64,000 bases of DNA, taken from positions 1 through 64,000 of the forward strand of contig JAGWFS010000004.1 in assembly GCA_028867785.1 (NCBI GenBank). Direction: 5' to 3'. Source of the stretch: Nitrososphaerota archaeon. Its GTDB lineage: Archaea > Thermoproteota > Nitrososphaeria > Nitrososphaerales > Nitrosopumilaceae. Below are positions 52,398-59,767 of the stretch, piece after piece. A program made the translations under genes and the position numbers. The number at the start of each line of letters is the position of its first letter. Positions within the stretch are counted from its first letter, which is position 1. The notes beneath the pieces are model-generated. The model worked only from the letters and a program-made list of their open reading frames with translations, was not told the origin of the DNA and did not search any database.

Positions 52398-54809
52398 CTA
52401 ATGCATCACATTCTCGAGTGTAATCTTCTCTGGCTGGACAAAGTCCTGTCCTCCTACCTTCTCGTCTATTGCTATGGTATAGGTACCGGATAGCGGGGCG
52501 TCATTTATTGTTATTGCAGTCATAAAGTAATACGGGATTGTGGAATTGAGTGTAAATGACGGGTCTGGAATGCTCACAGAGAGCCATGACGGCAGGGGTG
52601 CTGAACTGTTTCCCCGGTATATTCCCAGTACGGATAGTTTTACGGGCATTGTCGCACTCGAGTTAGCTGCAGGATCATACACTACGCCGGATATTGCAAA
52701 TTCAGCACCGTTGCTGCTTGTAAGAATCGTGGCAAGCTTGATTGGCGATGGGGCTTGCAAGACCGAGATTCGGCCCTCTCTTACTGGGATGATTGTGGTG
52801 GCATTGTCAGTCTTGGACGATGCTTGGATTACAAGTGGTTTGTCGGCGTAGGGGTTTCTCAGGGCTCCGATCTCGCCTCCTGCTATCCTCATGGTCGAGG
52901 TGGAGTCTTTGGGGCCGGCATCAAGTGTGTCAGGTAGGAACTTTATCCACTCCCCCTGCTCTGCATTCAAGGCGCTGAGTTTGACTTGTTCTGTACTGTC
53001 TGAGGTCACAGTAATTGGTACCTCCTGGTAGATAGGACCCGACGAGCAGAAATTACCACCATGCAAGTTATTCACGCAGAACTTTTGCATTGTGTCCTGA
53101 ACCTGTCCAACCTTGATTGTTATACCTGAAAGGCGTGGCATTACGTTGACCTTTATGGTGGCAAGGGTCTTGTTGTCAAGCTGCGTCATCCAGCCAGTCT
53201 TTTGATTTACCGTATCGCCCGTGCTTGATACCTTGACGGTATAGTTTCCGTATTGGGTGCCAAGAGCTGGTCTGATCGTGATCATCTTCTGGCCTGGCGG
53301 AATTCCGTTTATCATAGTGAAAGGAAAGAGCGGCTCAATCCAGGATTCTATCCCAGCATCAGAAGTGGTTGACATTTGCAGGTTCATGGCAGTATAGTCT
53401 TTATCAAGTTCGAGATTCCATGGGATCTGGACTGTATGGCCGGGGGTGACGGTCGCATCAAACTCTGATTTGCCGTTTGGGAAGGTGATTGCAAGGTGCA
53501 GCGTACCATTGTTGTAACTTGTGGTCTCATTTCCCGCAGGACGATATTCTATTGGCTGGAGAGGCACCCCGTACAGCGAGACATAATTTCCGCCATTTCT
53601 GAACTGCGTTCCGGATGCAAGATACCTGGAATCGTTTGACAGTGATATTTGTGATCCGCCGTAGCCACTAACAGGGTAACTTGAGAGAACACTGCCATTC
53701 CTGTCAAGGAGCATAATCCTTGCACCTGACGGCGAGTAACTGATTGCAGGAATAAAAGAGCAATCCGACGACATGGACACGCCTGAGGGGATATTCTCCT
53801 GGCCAAGCTTGTCTCCTTTTGAATCAAAGATGAAGACCTGCCAGTTTGTTGACAGTGCAACGCAAGAGCCGTCCTCTGACATGCCGACAGAAAGGGACGG
53901 CCCACCGACTGCCTGCTTCCATAGGAGATGCCCACTTGATGCATCAATGAGGTATGCATTTCCTTCCGATCCACTTGCCGCGTCACTTGCAAAGACATAC
54001 TTTCCATTCTTTGAAATTAGCGCCCATCCGCCGTAAATATACTGGGTTGGGTATCTCCACAATATCTTTCCCTCGCTGTTGAGCAGGAATACGTCCTGGC
54101 CCGTGCGTACTGCCAAAAGCGAGCCGTTCGGAGTCATAGAGACCATGAATATCTGCGAGCCAGATCCTTCGTTGGGCTGCCCAATCTGCTTGTAAGGGAT
54201 CTGCCATAACACATTTCCGTCCCTGTCAAGATACAGGACGTTGTCAGGAGTCGACGCAGAGATTACAGAGCCATCGTATGATATGTTTGCACGCCATGCT
54301 ATCTGTCCTGAAATCTCTTTTTGCCAAAGGAGTGTGCCGTTCTTGTCAAAAAGGTAGATTGCGGGATTTTCATATATCCCTGCAGGGCCTGGCGCTATCT
54401 GATACCCTGTTGCGATGACATACTGGCTATTGCCTGAGAATGATACCGATGCCATCTTCCTGTTTGACTGGTACTGCCAGAGGAGGTTCCCGTCCTTGTC
54501 AAAGAGGTACACCGACCCTTGGTGTGCGCTGTCTTCAGCATGCCCCTCTGCGATCCTTGTTGCAGCTGCCACATAGGAACCGTCTTGTGAGACTGCAATG
54601 TTCTGAACCTGCCCGTCAACGTGGTAATTCCAAAGTTGTTGTATTGTGTTGCTTTTGTTAGTACTAGGACTAATCTGGTCTATTCCTTGGCTTTCAATAT
54701 CTGGTTCTACTAATTTTGAAGATGAGGGTTGTGAAAGGACGTACAATCCAGATATCACTGGTATCGCAATACTAATGCCAATAATTATTGCAAGATGAAT
54801 GGTTTTCAT
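52398..54809 (-). CDS. secreted PQQ-like propeller protein (array gene 14)
   Basis: An exported protein of 803 residues (MKTIHLAIIIGISIAIPVIS). Residues about 55-420 are PQQ-dehydrogenase-like/WD-type blades with repeated 'YLFDKDGNLLWQYQ', 'YLFDKNGTLLWQKE', 'YLDRDGNVLWQIP' and 'LLNSEGKILWRYP', the Trp-docking strand of PQQ-like propellers. No obvious cofactor site is seen, so it is likely a non-enzymatic binder. Residues about 440-800 are the same beta-rich module as in 50061 and 61214 (FCVNNLHGGNFC; LPSWLSVSIPDPSFTLN). The order is reversed relative to 50061, with the propeller first. There is no C-terminal anchor. It starts 2 bases after the 54812 gene's end. Confidence 0.87.
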   Translation of the reverse strand: MKTIHLAIIIGISIAIPVISGLYVLSQPSSSKLVEPDIESQGIDQISPSTNKSNTIQQLWNYHVDGQVQNIAVSQDGSYVAAATRIAEGHAEDSAHQGSVYLFDKDGNLLWQYQSNRKMASVSFSGNSQYVIATGYQIAPGPAGIYENPAIYLFDKNGTLLWQKEISGQIAWRANISYDGSVISASTPDNVLYLDRDGNVLWQIPYKQIGQPNEGSGSQIFMVSMTPNGSLLAVRTGQDVFLLNSEGKILWRYPTQYIYGGWALISKNGKYVFASDAASGSEGNAYLIDASSGHLLWKQAVGGPSLSVGMSEDGSCVALSTNWQVFIFDSKGDKLGQENIPSGVSMSSDCSFIPAISYSPSGARIMLLDRNGSVLSSYPVSGYGGSQISLSNDSRYLASGTQFRNGGNYVSLYGVPLQPIEYRPAGNETTSYNNGTLHLAITFPNGKSEFDATVTPGHTVQIPWNLELDKDYTAMNLQMSTTSDAGIESWIEPLFPFTMINGIPPGQKMITIRPALGTQYGNYTVKVSSTGDTVNQKTGWMTQLDNKTLATIKVNVMPRLSGITIKVGQVQDTMQKFCVNNLHGGNFCSSGPIYQEVPITVTSDSTEQVKLSALNAEQGEWIKFLPDTLDAGPKDSTSTMRIAGGEIGALRNPYADKPLVIQASSKTDNATTIIPVREGRISVLQAPSPIKLATILTSSNGAEFAISGVVYDPAANSSATMPVKLSVLGIYRGNSSAPLPSWLSVSIPDPSFTLNSTIPYYFMTAITINDAPLSGTYTIAIDEKVGGQDFVQPEKITLENVMH

Positions 54810-54811
54810 TT

Positions 54812-56512
54812 CTATGGAGATTGCGGGTGAAGCGCCGGCGGAACCTCTGGTTCAACTATCTCAGTGCCTGCACAGTGAAAATTCACATTGGAGGTATTTG
54901 AGCCGTTGACTACATTGAAGATTATTGAATAACTTCCATCAGAATCCGAAGTTGATGCAGAGAAATAGATTTGCTTGAGCGTGCTGTTCAATGATACCGG
55001 TATTAAATTATGAACCACACCGTTAGGATCAGTTACCATGCCCGAGAATTTCACAGCGTTTGAAATCTCGGCAGTTATTTGCATGTCATATCCAGCATAC
55101 TTGTAGCAAACAAATTTTTGATCCCAGTTTGGTACTTTTGCATATAATCCTGCAGTATAATTGAAATGGTGAATTCCTAGAGGAAGAACTCCTGGCGTGG
55201 TGTGAAGTATTTGTGTATTAGTTGTATCTGTGTCTATGCTTACTAGAAGTTTCATTTTTCCATCATAGAATATCAAACCTGCTTGTGGATTAGTATGATT
55301 ACTGAACATGGATGGAATGGGGTTTGTAGCACATGGTGGAGATGTTACTTGTATATGTAATAACTCATGAGAACCATCTGCAAACTTTACATCAGTCCAA
55401 TAGTATTGATATGTTCCTTGCAGGTGACAAGGAATAGGTAATCCACCTCTAAATCCACTTGGAAACAGGGTAAAGGTCACACCATGGAATGAGATTTGTG
55501 ATGAATTAAAATTGGAATTATGAATATAGGTTGGTGTCTCAAAATAGTATGTTCGATTGCCTAAAGTGATTGTACCTTTATCGTTCACTAAATCCGCTGT
55601 TTGGTTTGTTTGTCTTGTGTTTGATTGTATAACATCAAAAGTTGCTTTTGCTGTATTTACATCAACTGAACTAACCATTGTGTAAGTGCCCGATTCATTT
55701 ATGACAGGATATTTGTTGAAGCATTCCACATTGTAGATACCTGTTCCGATGCTCCCACCTCCTGCCTGTTCTGTGTGTGAGTAAAGGCAATTAGACCAGA
55801 CTTCACTTCCATTATTTGCATTCAGGATCTTCACATCAGGATAGAGTCCACCATTCATCCATCCAGTGTAACTTATTGTAGCATTAATTGGCTGACCAAC
55901 CATATAATTTGGATTTAATCCAATTATGTCAATAGGAGATTCTGGTCTGGTCCAGCCTCGTTTGACAAGCGTCTGTGCTGTTTGTTGTTTAACACATGCA
56001 GGGAAATCATTTTTTGATTTGAATATTAACTGTAGACTCGATCTGCATTCGATCTTGTCTGTTGATATTCCTAGTTTTGATTGTTGTAAAGGTGAAAGCA
56101 GGTTATTGTCTCCTACTTCAAAAGAAAATATTGCGTTGTCGCTGTATCCTTGGATTTTTCCATAAGAAGCGTTTACTGTATAGGTATCGCTTGTTTTCCA
56201 ACTAGAATTTGTAGTTGGTACGTTAACACCAAAGTTTCCATTGATTGATGGATATGTTACTAGAGTAGCAACTTGTTTTTGAAAAGTATCACTAGTAATT
56301 CTAATGGTTACAGGAATATTTTGAGAAACAGTCATTCCGTTTGCACTGTGTATCTCGCCAGAAATTCTGATAGTTTCTCCTTTACCGTATGAATCCTTAT
56401 CGGTATAAACACTGACTCCCATCACTTCCATAATATCACCATGTACAAATGATATGGGAATTAGTACAATGGATGCAAACAAAATAGGTATGATCAGATA
56501 GAAAGTTTTCAT
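54812..56512 (-). CDS. secreted multi-module protein with RGW module (array gene 15)
   Basis: An exported protein of 566 residues. I take ATG 56512 (signal peptide MKTFYLIIPILFASIVLI); ATG 56530 overlaps the end of the upstream gene. An MG2-like sandwich comes first (VYTDKDSYGKGETIRISGEI). The RGW module (about 150-200) is SPLQQSKLGI ... CRSSLQLIFKS ... ACVKQQTAQTLVKRGW. A second sandwich follows, then a region shared with 36128 and 43443 (LGNRTYYFETP, HPQAG-like NPQAGLIFYDGKMKLLVS). A carboxypeptidase-regulatory-like sandwich ends the protein. It is second in its operon. Function unknown. Confidence 0.83.
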   Translation of the reverse strand: MKTFYLIIPILFASIVLIPISFVHGDIMEVMGVSVYTDKDSYGKGETIRISGEIHSANGMTVSQNIPVTIRITSDTFQKQVATLVTYPSINGNFGVNVPTTNSSWKTSDTYTVNASYGKIQGYSDNAIFSFEVGDNNLLSPLQQSKLGISTDKIECRSSLQLIFKSKNDFPACVKQQTAQTLVKRGWTRPESPIDIIGLNPNYMVGQPINATISYTGWMNGGLYPDVKILNANNGSEVWSNCLYSHTEQAGGGSIGTGIYNVECFNKYPVINESGTYTMVSSVDVNTAKATFDVIQSNTRQTNQTADLVNDKGTITLGNRTYYFETPTYIHNSNFNSSQISFHGVTFTLFPSGFRGGLPIPCHLQGTYQYYWTDVKFADGSHELLHIQVTSPPCATNPIPSMFSNHTNPQAGLIFYDGKMKLLVSIDTDTTNTQILHTTPGVLPLGIHHFNYTAGLYAKVPNWDQKFVCYKYAGYDMQITAEISNAVKFSGMVTDPNGVVHNLIPVSLNSTLKQIYFSASTSDSDGSYSIIFNVVNGSNTSNVNFHCAGTEIVEPEVPPALHPQSP

Positions 56513-56519
56513 TTTTCCA

Positions 56520-56966
56520 TTATTTGACATTTTTTGCTGGCTGTCCTATAACATTCCCATGACATTGATGGTCAATTAATGTTGGATACCAAGCATTTTC
56601 TACTTGTTTTGTATCTAAATTAATTTGAACTTGTGCAATCCATCCAGTATCACATGGATATGGAGACTTTGCATCTGGCGGTAGTTTTAGCATGACAATA
56701 GCATTCCAATGTGTTGAACCATTTTCATTTTTTCCTGAAAAGCCCATGCCTACAAACTGCCATTGGTTTGACCATTCTTGTATTCCCGTAACGTTTAATG
56801 CCTCATTTATCAATTCTTGTTTTTCATCATTAGACAAGACAAGCCCATTTGGAGGCTGTATTTTGTAGATCCTTGTTCTTGTGTTAAGAAAAGATGGTAG
56901 AAGTATTGCAGTTGTTATTGCACATATACCAATTCCCACAATTATTGCAAGATAGAGAAGGTTCAT
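56520..56966 (-). CDS. small membrane-anchored protein (array gene 16)
   Basis: A protein of 148 residues from ATG 56966 (MNLLYLAIIVGIGICAITTAIL); TTG 56975 is upstream of or at the predicted transcription start. The N-terminal helix lacks a clear cleavage site and probably anchors it. The domain behind it (LVLSNDEKQELINEALN ... HWNAIVMLKLPPDAKSPYPCD ... VQINLDTKQVENAWYP) is a small alpha/beta fold with PepSY/cystatin-like features: a helix followed by strands carrying VxVxLDTxxV. It is the first gene of the five-gene operon with promoter 4. No RGW module. Function unknown. Confidence 0.75.
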   Translation of the reverse strand: MNLLYLAIIVGIGICAITTAILLPSFLNTRTRIYKIQPPNGLVLSNDEKQELINEALNVTGIQEWSNQWQFVGMGFSGKNENGSTHWNAIVMLKLPPDAKSPYPCDTGWIAQVQINLDTKQVENAWYPTLIDHQCHGNVIGQPAKNVK

Positions 56967-56990
56967 AGTATTCAATTTCTCGATCTTCAG

Positions 56991-57023
56991 ACTTTAAAAA
57001 AATTGGGTATATTTTCACAGTAT
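56991..57023 (-). promoter_or_regulatory. array-type promoter 4
   Basis: On the minus strand: ACTGTGAAAATATACCC then AATTTTTTTAAAGTC, centred about 33 bases before ATG 56966. Confidence 0.65.
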
Positions 57024-57059
57024 AGTCTTCCCAGATTAGAGTCTAATCGCGTTCTCGAA

Positions 57060-57098
57060 CAAATGTTTTTTAGTCAACTGCAATATGGTGGTCTAAAT
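57060..57098 (-). promoter_or_regulatory. distal upstream block, copy B
   Basis: On the minus strand it begins ATTTAGACCACCATATTGCA and continues GTTGACTAAAAAACATTTG. It lies about 55 bases upstream of the TATA box of promoter 4. Its far end overlaps the last codons and stop of the 57093 gene. Confidence 0.6.
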
Positions 57099-57656
57099 AC
57101 GAATTTTCATCTTATAAAAGACGATTAATGAGATAATACCTATCAATAAAACCGGAATTGCTAGTGGAAATTCTGGAACTACATGAGAACCCACCAAGTC
57201 TATCACTCTATTTCCTGCTCCAAAATAGATTGTGATTGTTCTATCAATTGGTGTGCTTTTTTTGTCCGTTACAAGGGCTGTAATATCGCCACCAACTTCA
57301 TGATAAGTGAATGTAGTGTCTGTTCCGTTTATTTTGGCGTCTATCAATTCTCTTGGTAGAGTTATTGTAAAATTACCATCACTATGTGCATTCATAAATA
57401 TAACGAGTTCTTCTCCAGCGGTATCAAGATTTATCTTTGCAATTTTGTTGTCATTTCCTGTTATTGTATAGTTTAGCGTAAAATTTGTACCATTTACAGT
57501 TACGGTTTTTTCATTTTCTACTTGTGCTAATGCTTGTTGTAATGCATCCGAGTGTGTAGCTTGTTCAGAAGGTGGTAACCCATATTGTGCATGTGCTGTT
57601 TCGAATAGGCCAAACGTCAAAGATACAAAAATGACTAAGATATGCAGAGTTTTCAA
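57093..57656 (-). CDS. small PEFP-anchored surface protein (array gene 17)
   Basis: A protein of 187 residues from TTG 57656 ((L)KTLHILVIFVSLTFGLF). The single domain (FTLNYTITGNDNKIAKINLD ... ITLPRELIDAKINGTDTTF ... IDLVGSHVVPEFP) is the module also seen at the end of the 6485 gene and inside the 58370 gene. It ends PEFP, a membrane segment (LAIPVLLIGIISLIVFY) and KMKIRI. It is monocistronic: promoter 5 lies upstream and promoter 4 begins just after its stop. It is the smallest free-standing form of the module and a good reference for it. Confidence 0.82.
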   Translation of the reverse strand: MKTLHILVIFVSLTFGLFETAHAQYGLPPSEQATHSDALQQALAQVENEKTVTVNGTNFTLNYTITGNDNKIAKINLDTAGEELVIFMNAHSDGNFTITLPRELIDAKINGTDTTFTYHEVGGDITALVTDKKSTPIDRTITIYFGAGNRVIDLVGSHVVPEFPLAIPVLLIGIISLIVFYKMKIRI

Positions 57657-57680
57657 AATATGTTCTCGTTTAATCTTCAG

Positions 57681-57713
57681 GCTTTAAAAAACCGCCGTAA
57701 ATTTTTACAGTAT
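57681..57713 (-). promoter_or_regulatory. array-type promoter 5
   Basis: On the minus strand: ATACTGTAAAAATTTACGG then CGGTTTTTTAAAGCC, centred about 31 bases before TTG 57656. Confidence 0.6.
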
Positions 57714-57737
57714 CCAAGCCTGAATCTAGCCTTTTAA

Positions 57738-57776
57738 CAAATGTTTTTTAGTCAACTGCGACACGGTGGTCTAAAA
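57738..57776 (-). promoter_or_regulatory. distal upstream block, copy C
   Basis: On the minus strand it begins TTTTAGACCACCGTGTCGCA and continues GTTGACTAAAAAACATTTG. It lies about 46 bases upstream of promoter 5, about 10 bases closer than in copies A and B. Confidence 0.6.
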
Positions 57777-57802
57777 CACCAATCCAGATATTCACAAAGA
57801 TT

Positions 57803-58354
57803 TCATCCCGTTTTTGATTTGCCAAGATCAATAAACAATGCTTTATTATAATCAGAGGTTGAGCCAGCCTTCACCCATATGTGCACAGTGTCATTAACAT
57901 TCCAAGGCATTCCATCACCCATTGTTTGCCCACCCCACATATCTGAGTCATGCACAAGGTCTGGGCGAGCATTTAAGGATGATGCAAAATATCCCCTTTC
58001 TATGCAAGTTGCATTATTCCTGCAGACAATATAATCAAACAAATACCCACTTTCATTGCTGTTAACTTTAAACAACCAAACTTTGTCAGGCCCACAGGGA
58101 CTAGACGGACACGAGGGTGGATGAAAGTTAGGATCGTAGACAATTCTGGCACGAATACCCAATGGATTTTCATCAGTTGCACCTGTAAAATTTATCCATG
58201 ATATTGGTTTAGGTGTTGATTGAAATTGAAAATTATTTTTGTATTCTTTGTGCTCCAGTGACGGAAATAATGGGTTTGTAGTAACATAAATTCCAAACGT
58301 CAATACTGATGCAAATGCTACTCCAATTATGATTGCAAGGTACAGAGGTTTCAT
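57803..58354 (-). CDS. small membrane-anchored protein (array gene 18)
   Basis: A protein of 183 residues with array-type N-terminus MKPLYLAIIIGVAFASVLTF. The domain (IRARIVYDPNFHPPSCPSSPC ... WLFKVNSNESGYLFDYIVC ... CIERGYFASSL ... VHIWVKAG) is homologous to the C-terminal domain of the 39616 gene, including the paired Cys. Here it stands alone. It is the last gene of the 63367-57803 operon, 15 bases after the 58370 gene's stop. Function unknown. Confidence 0.78.
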   Translation of the reverse strand: MKPLYLAIIIGVAFASVLTFGIYVTTNPLFPSLEHKEYKNNFQFQSTPKPISWINFTGATDENPLGIRARIVYDPNFHPPSCPSSPCGPDKVWLFKVNSNESGYLFDYIVCRNNATCIERGYFASSLNARPDLVHDSDMWGGQTMGDGMPWNVNDTVHIWVKAGSTSDYNKALFIDLGKSKTG

Positions 58355-58369
58355 TTTTCTAAACCAAAC

Positions 58370-59767
58370 CTATCCTGCATTCACATGAGGTGGTGCGATT
58401 GGCGACATGTACGAGTCATCATGTGGCAATACAATCACTTCACCCCTCATCCAAGGATGAGGCACACTGTGATATCGGTATATTCCAGGCCTGTCAAAGA
58501 CGTACGTCCATGAATTTCCGGGCATGATAAGTTTTGAATCAAACTTGTTCCAGTCACTTGTGACGCTGGATGAAGAATCGTCTTTGTTCTGCCATTGTAC
58601 GGTGCTGTTTTCTCCAAGAACGACGACAATCTTGTCTGGTTCATAGTTGTGTTCAGCAGAGTCATAATTTGATGACCCCGACGGTATTGTGATTCTAGTA
58701 ATATTTTGCGAGTTTTTTACATAACACGAATAAGTTCCTGTATTATATCCCGTATTGCACTGATAACCTGCTTTTTCTAACACTTTGGTACAGTTCTGGT
58801 TGCATAAAACATTTGACGGCAGATCGTTTACAGAAGTCCACCCACGCATGACAAGATCCCATGCTGTATAAGGCTTTACACATGCAGGAGTACCTGTATC
58901 CGATTTTACAACAAGTTGCATTCCGTCAACGCAGTCAATCTCATTTACTGGAATTCCCGACATTTGTTGTGCAAGCGGTGATGGAATATGGTACGGAATA
59001 AGATTCTGGTTCACGGTAGGTGCAAGTGCTGTCCCGGTTATCTTGACTTCTGCATTTTCCCGTAAAAGTATGTTGTATCCTTGTTTTATTGGTGGAATGA
59101 TTATTTTCAGGACTCTTACACTATCATTGGAGCCTGCTTCTTCAAAAGAGGTCTTTGTATAATTTGTCACAACCATAAAGGGCGCATCATTGCCTGACTC
59201 GTCCTTAGAGTCAAGCAGATCTCTTGACAGTTTGATTGTCATAAAGCGTACGTTGTTGGTGTAAACTGCAAGGGATCTCTCGTGCGGATTTACAGATATT
59301 GAGTTTATCTTGCCATAATCCAATGCGTATTGTATGGAAAATGTTTTGTTTCCAATTGTAAGACGGTATGGACTAGACTCGTACATCATTCCAATTCCTA
59401 CCTCTTCTGTAGGTATGGGGTGAACCTTTACGTTATACCAGCCTGATATTCCAAGTGGACCTGAAATTTTAAATGAATACAGGTATGTACCGTTTTTGTC
59501 TATATTGATTTGGTCTGATTTGTAGAGCGAATTGTTTGGGTTGTACACTGCAATCTGCATGGTACGGTTATCTTGCCCCAAGAGAACCTGGTCCACATGA
59601 CCCAGAATTGTAATAGTATCATTTGCAGCATATCCGTGCTCATCTAAAGATATGGTCATGTGTGAATCTGGCGGAGGTCCAGTTGAGAGATATGCAGAAG
59701 ACATGTCAATACACGACAGCATGGTTATGGGTACTACCCCAATCATTGCAAGATATTGAAATTTCAT
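58370..59767 (-). CDS. secreted protein with RGW module and ligand-poor cupredoxin domain (array gene 19)
   Basis: An exported protein of 465 residues. After an MG2-like sandwich (ISLDEHGYAANDTITILGHV) comes the 57093-type module (about 140-255), the RGW module (about 265-320), and a C-terminal cupredoxin-like domain (about 355-455). In that domain the first-ligand position reads DDSSSSVTSD where functional ones read GHTxTSG, and the loop reads YHSVPHPWMRG instead of YFCxVHPWMTG. The first His and the Cys are lost, while His and Met of HPWM remain. Type-1 copper chemistry is not expected. Its ATG overlaps the upstream stop by 4 bases. Confidence 0.83.
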   Translation of the reverse strand: MKFQYLAMIGVVPITMLSCIDMSSAYLSTGPPPDSHMTISLDEHGYAANDTITILGHVDQVLLGQDNRTMQIAVYNPNNSLYKSDQINIDKNGTYLYSFKISGPLGISGWYNVKVHPIPTEEVGIGMMYESSPYRLTIGNKTFSIQYALDYGKINSISVNPHERSLAVYTNNVRFMTIKLSRDLLDSKDESGNDAPFMVVTNYTKTSFEEAGSNDSVRVLKIIIPPIKQGYNILLRENAEVKITGTALAPTVNQNLIPYHIPSPLAQQMSGIPVNEIDCVDGMQLVVKSDTGTPACVKPYTAWDLVMRGWTSVNDLPSNVLCNQNCTKVLEKAGYQCNTGYNTGTYSCYVKNSQNITRITIPSGSSNYDSAEHNYEPDKIVVVLGENSTVQWQNKDDSSSSVTSDWNKFDSKLIMPGNSWTYVFDRPGIYRYHSVPHPWMRGEVIVLPHDDSYMSPIAPPHVNAG

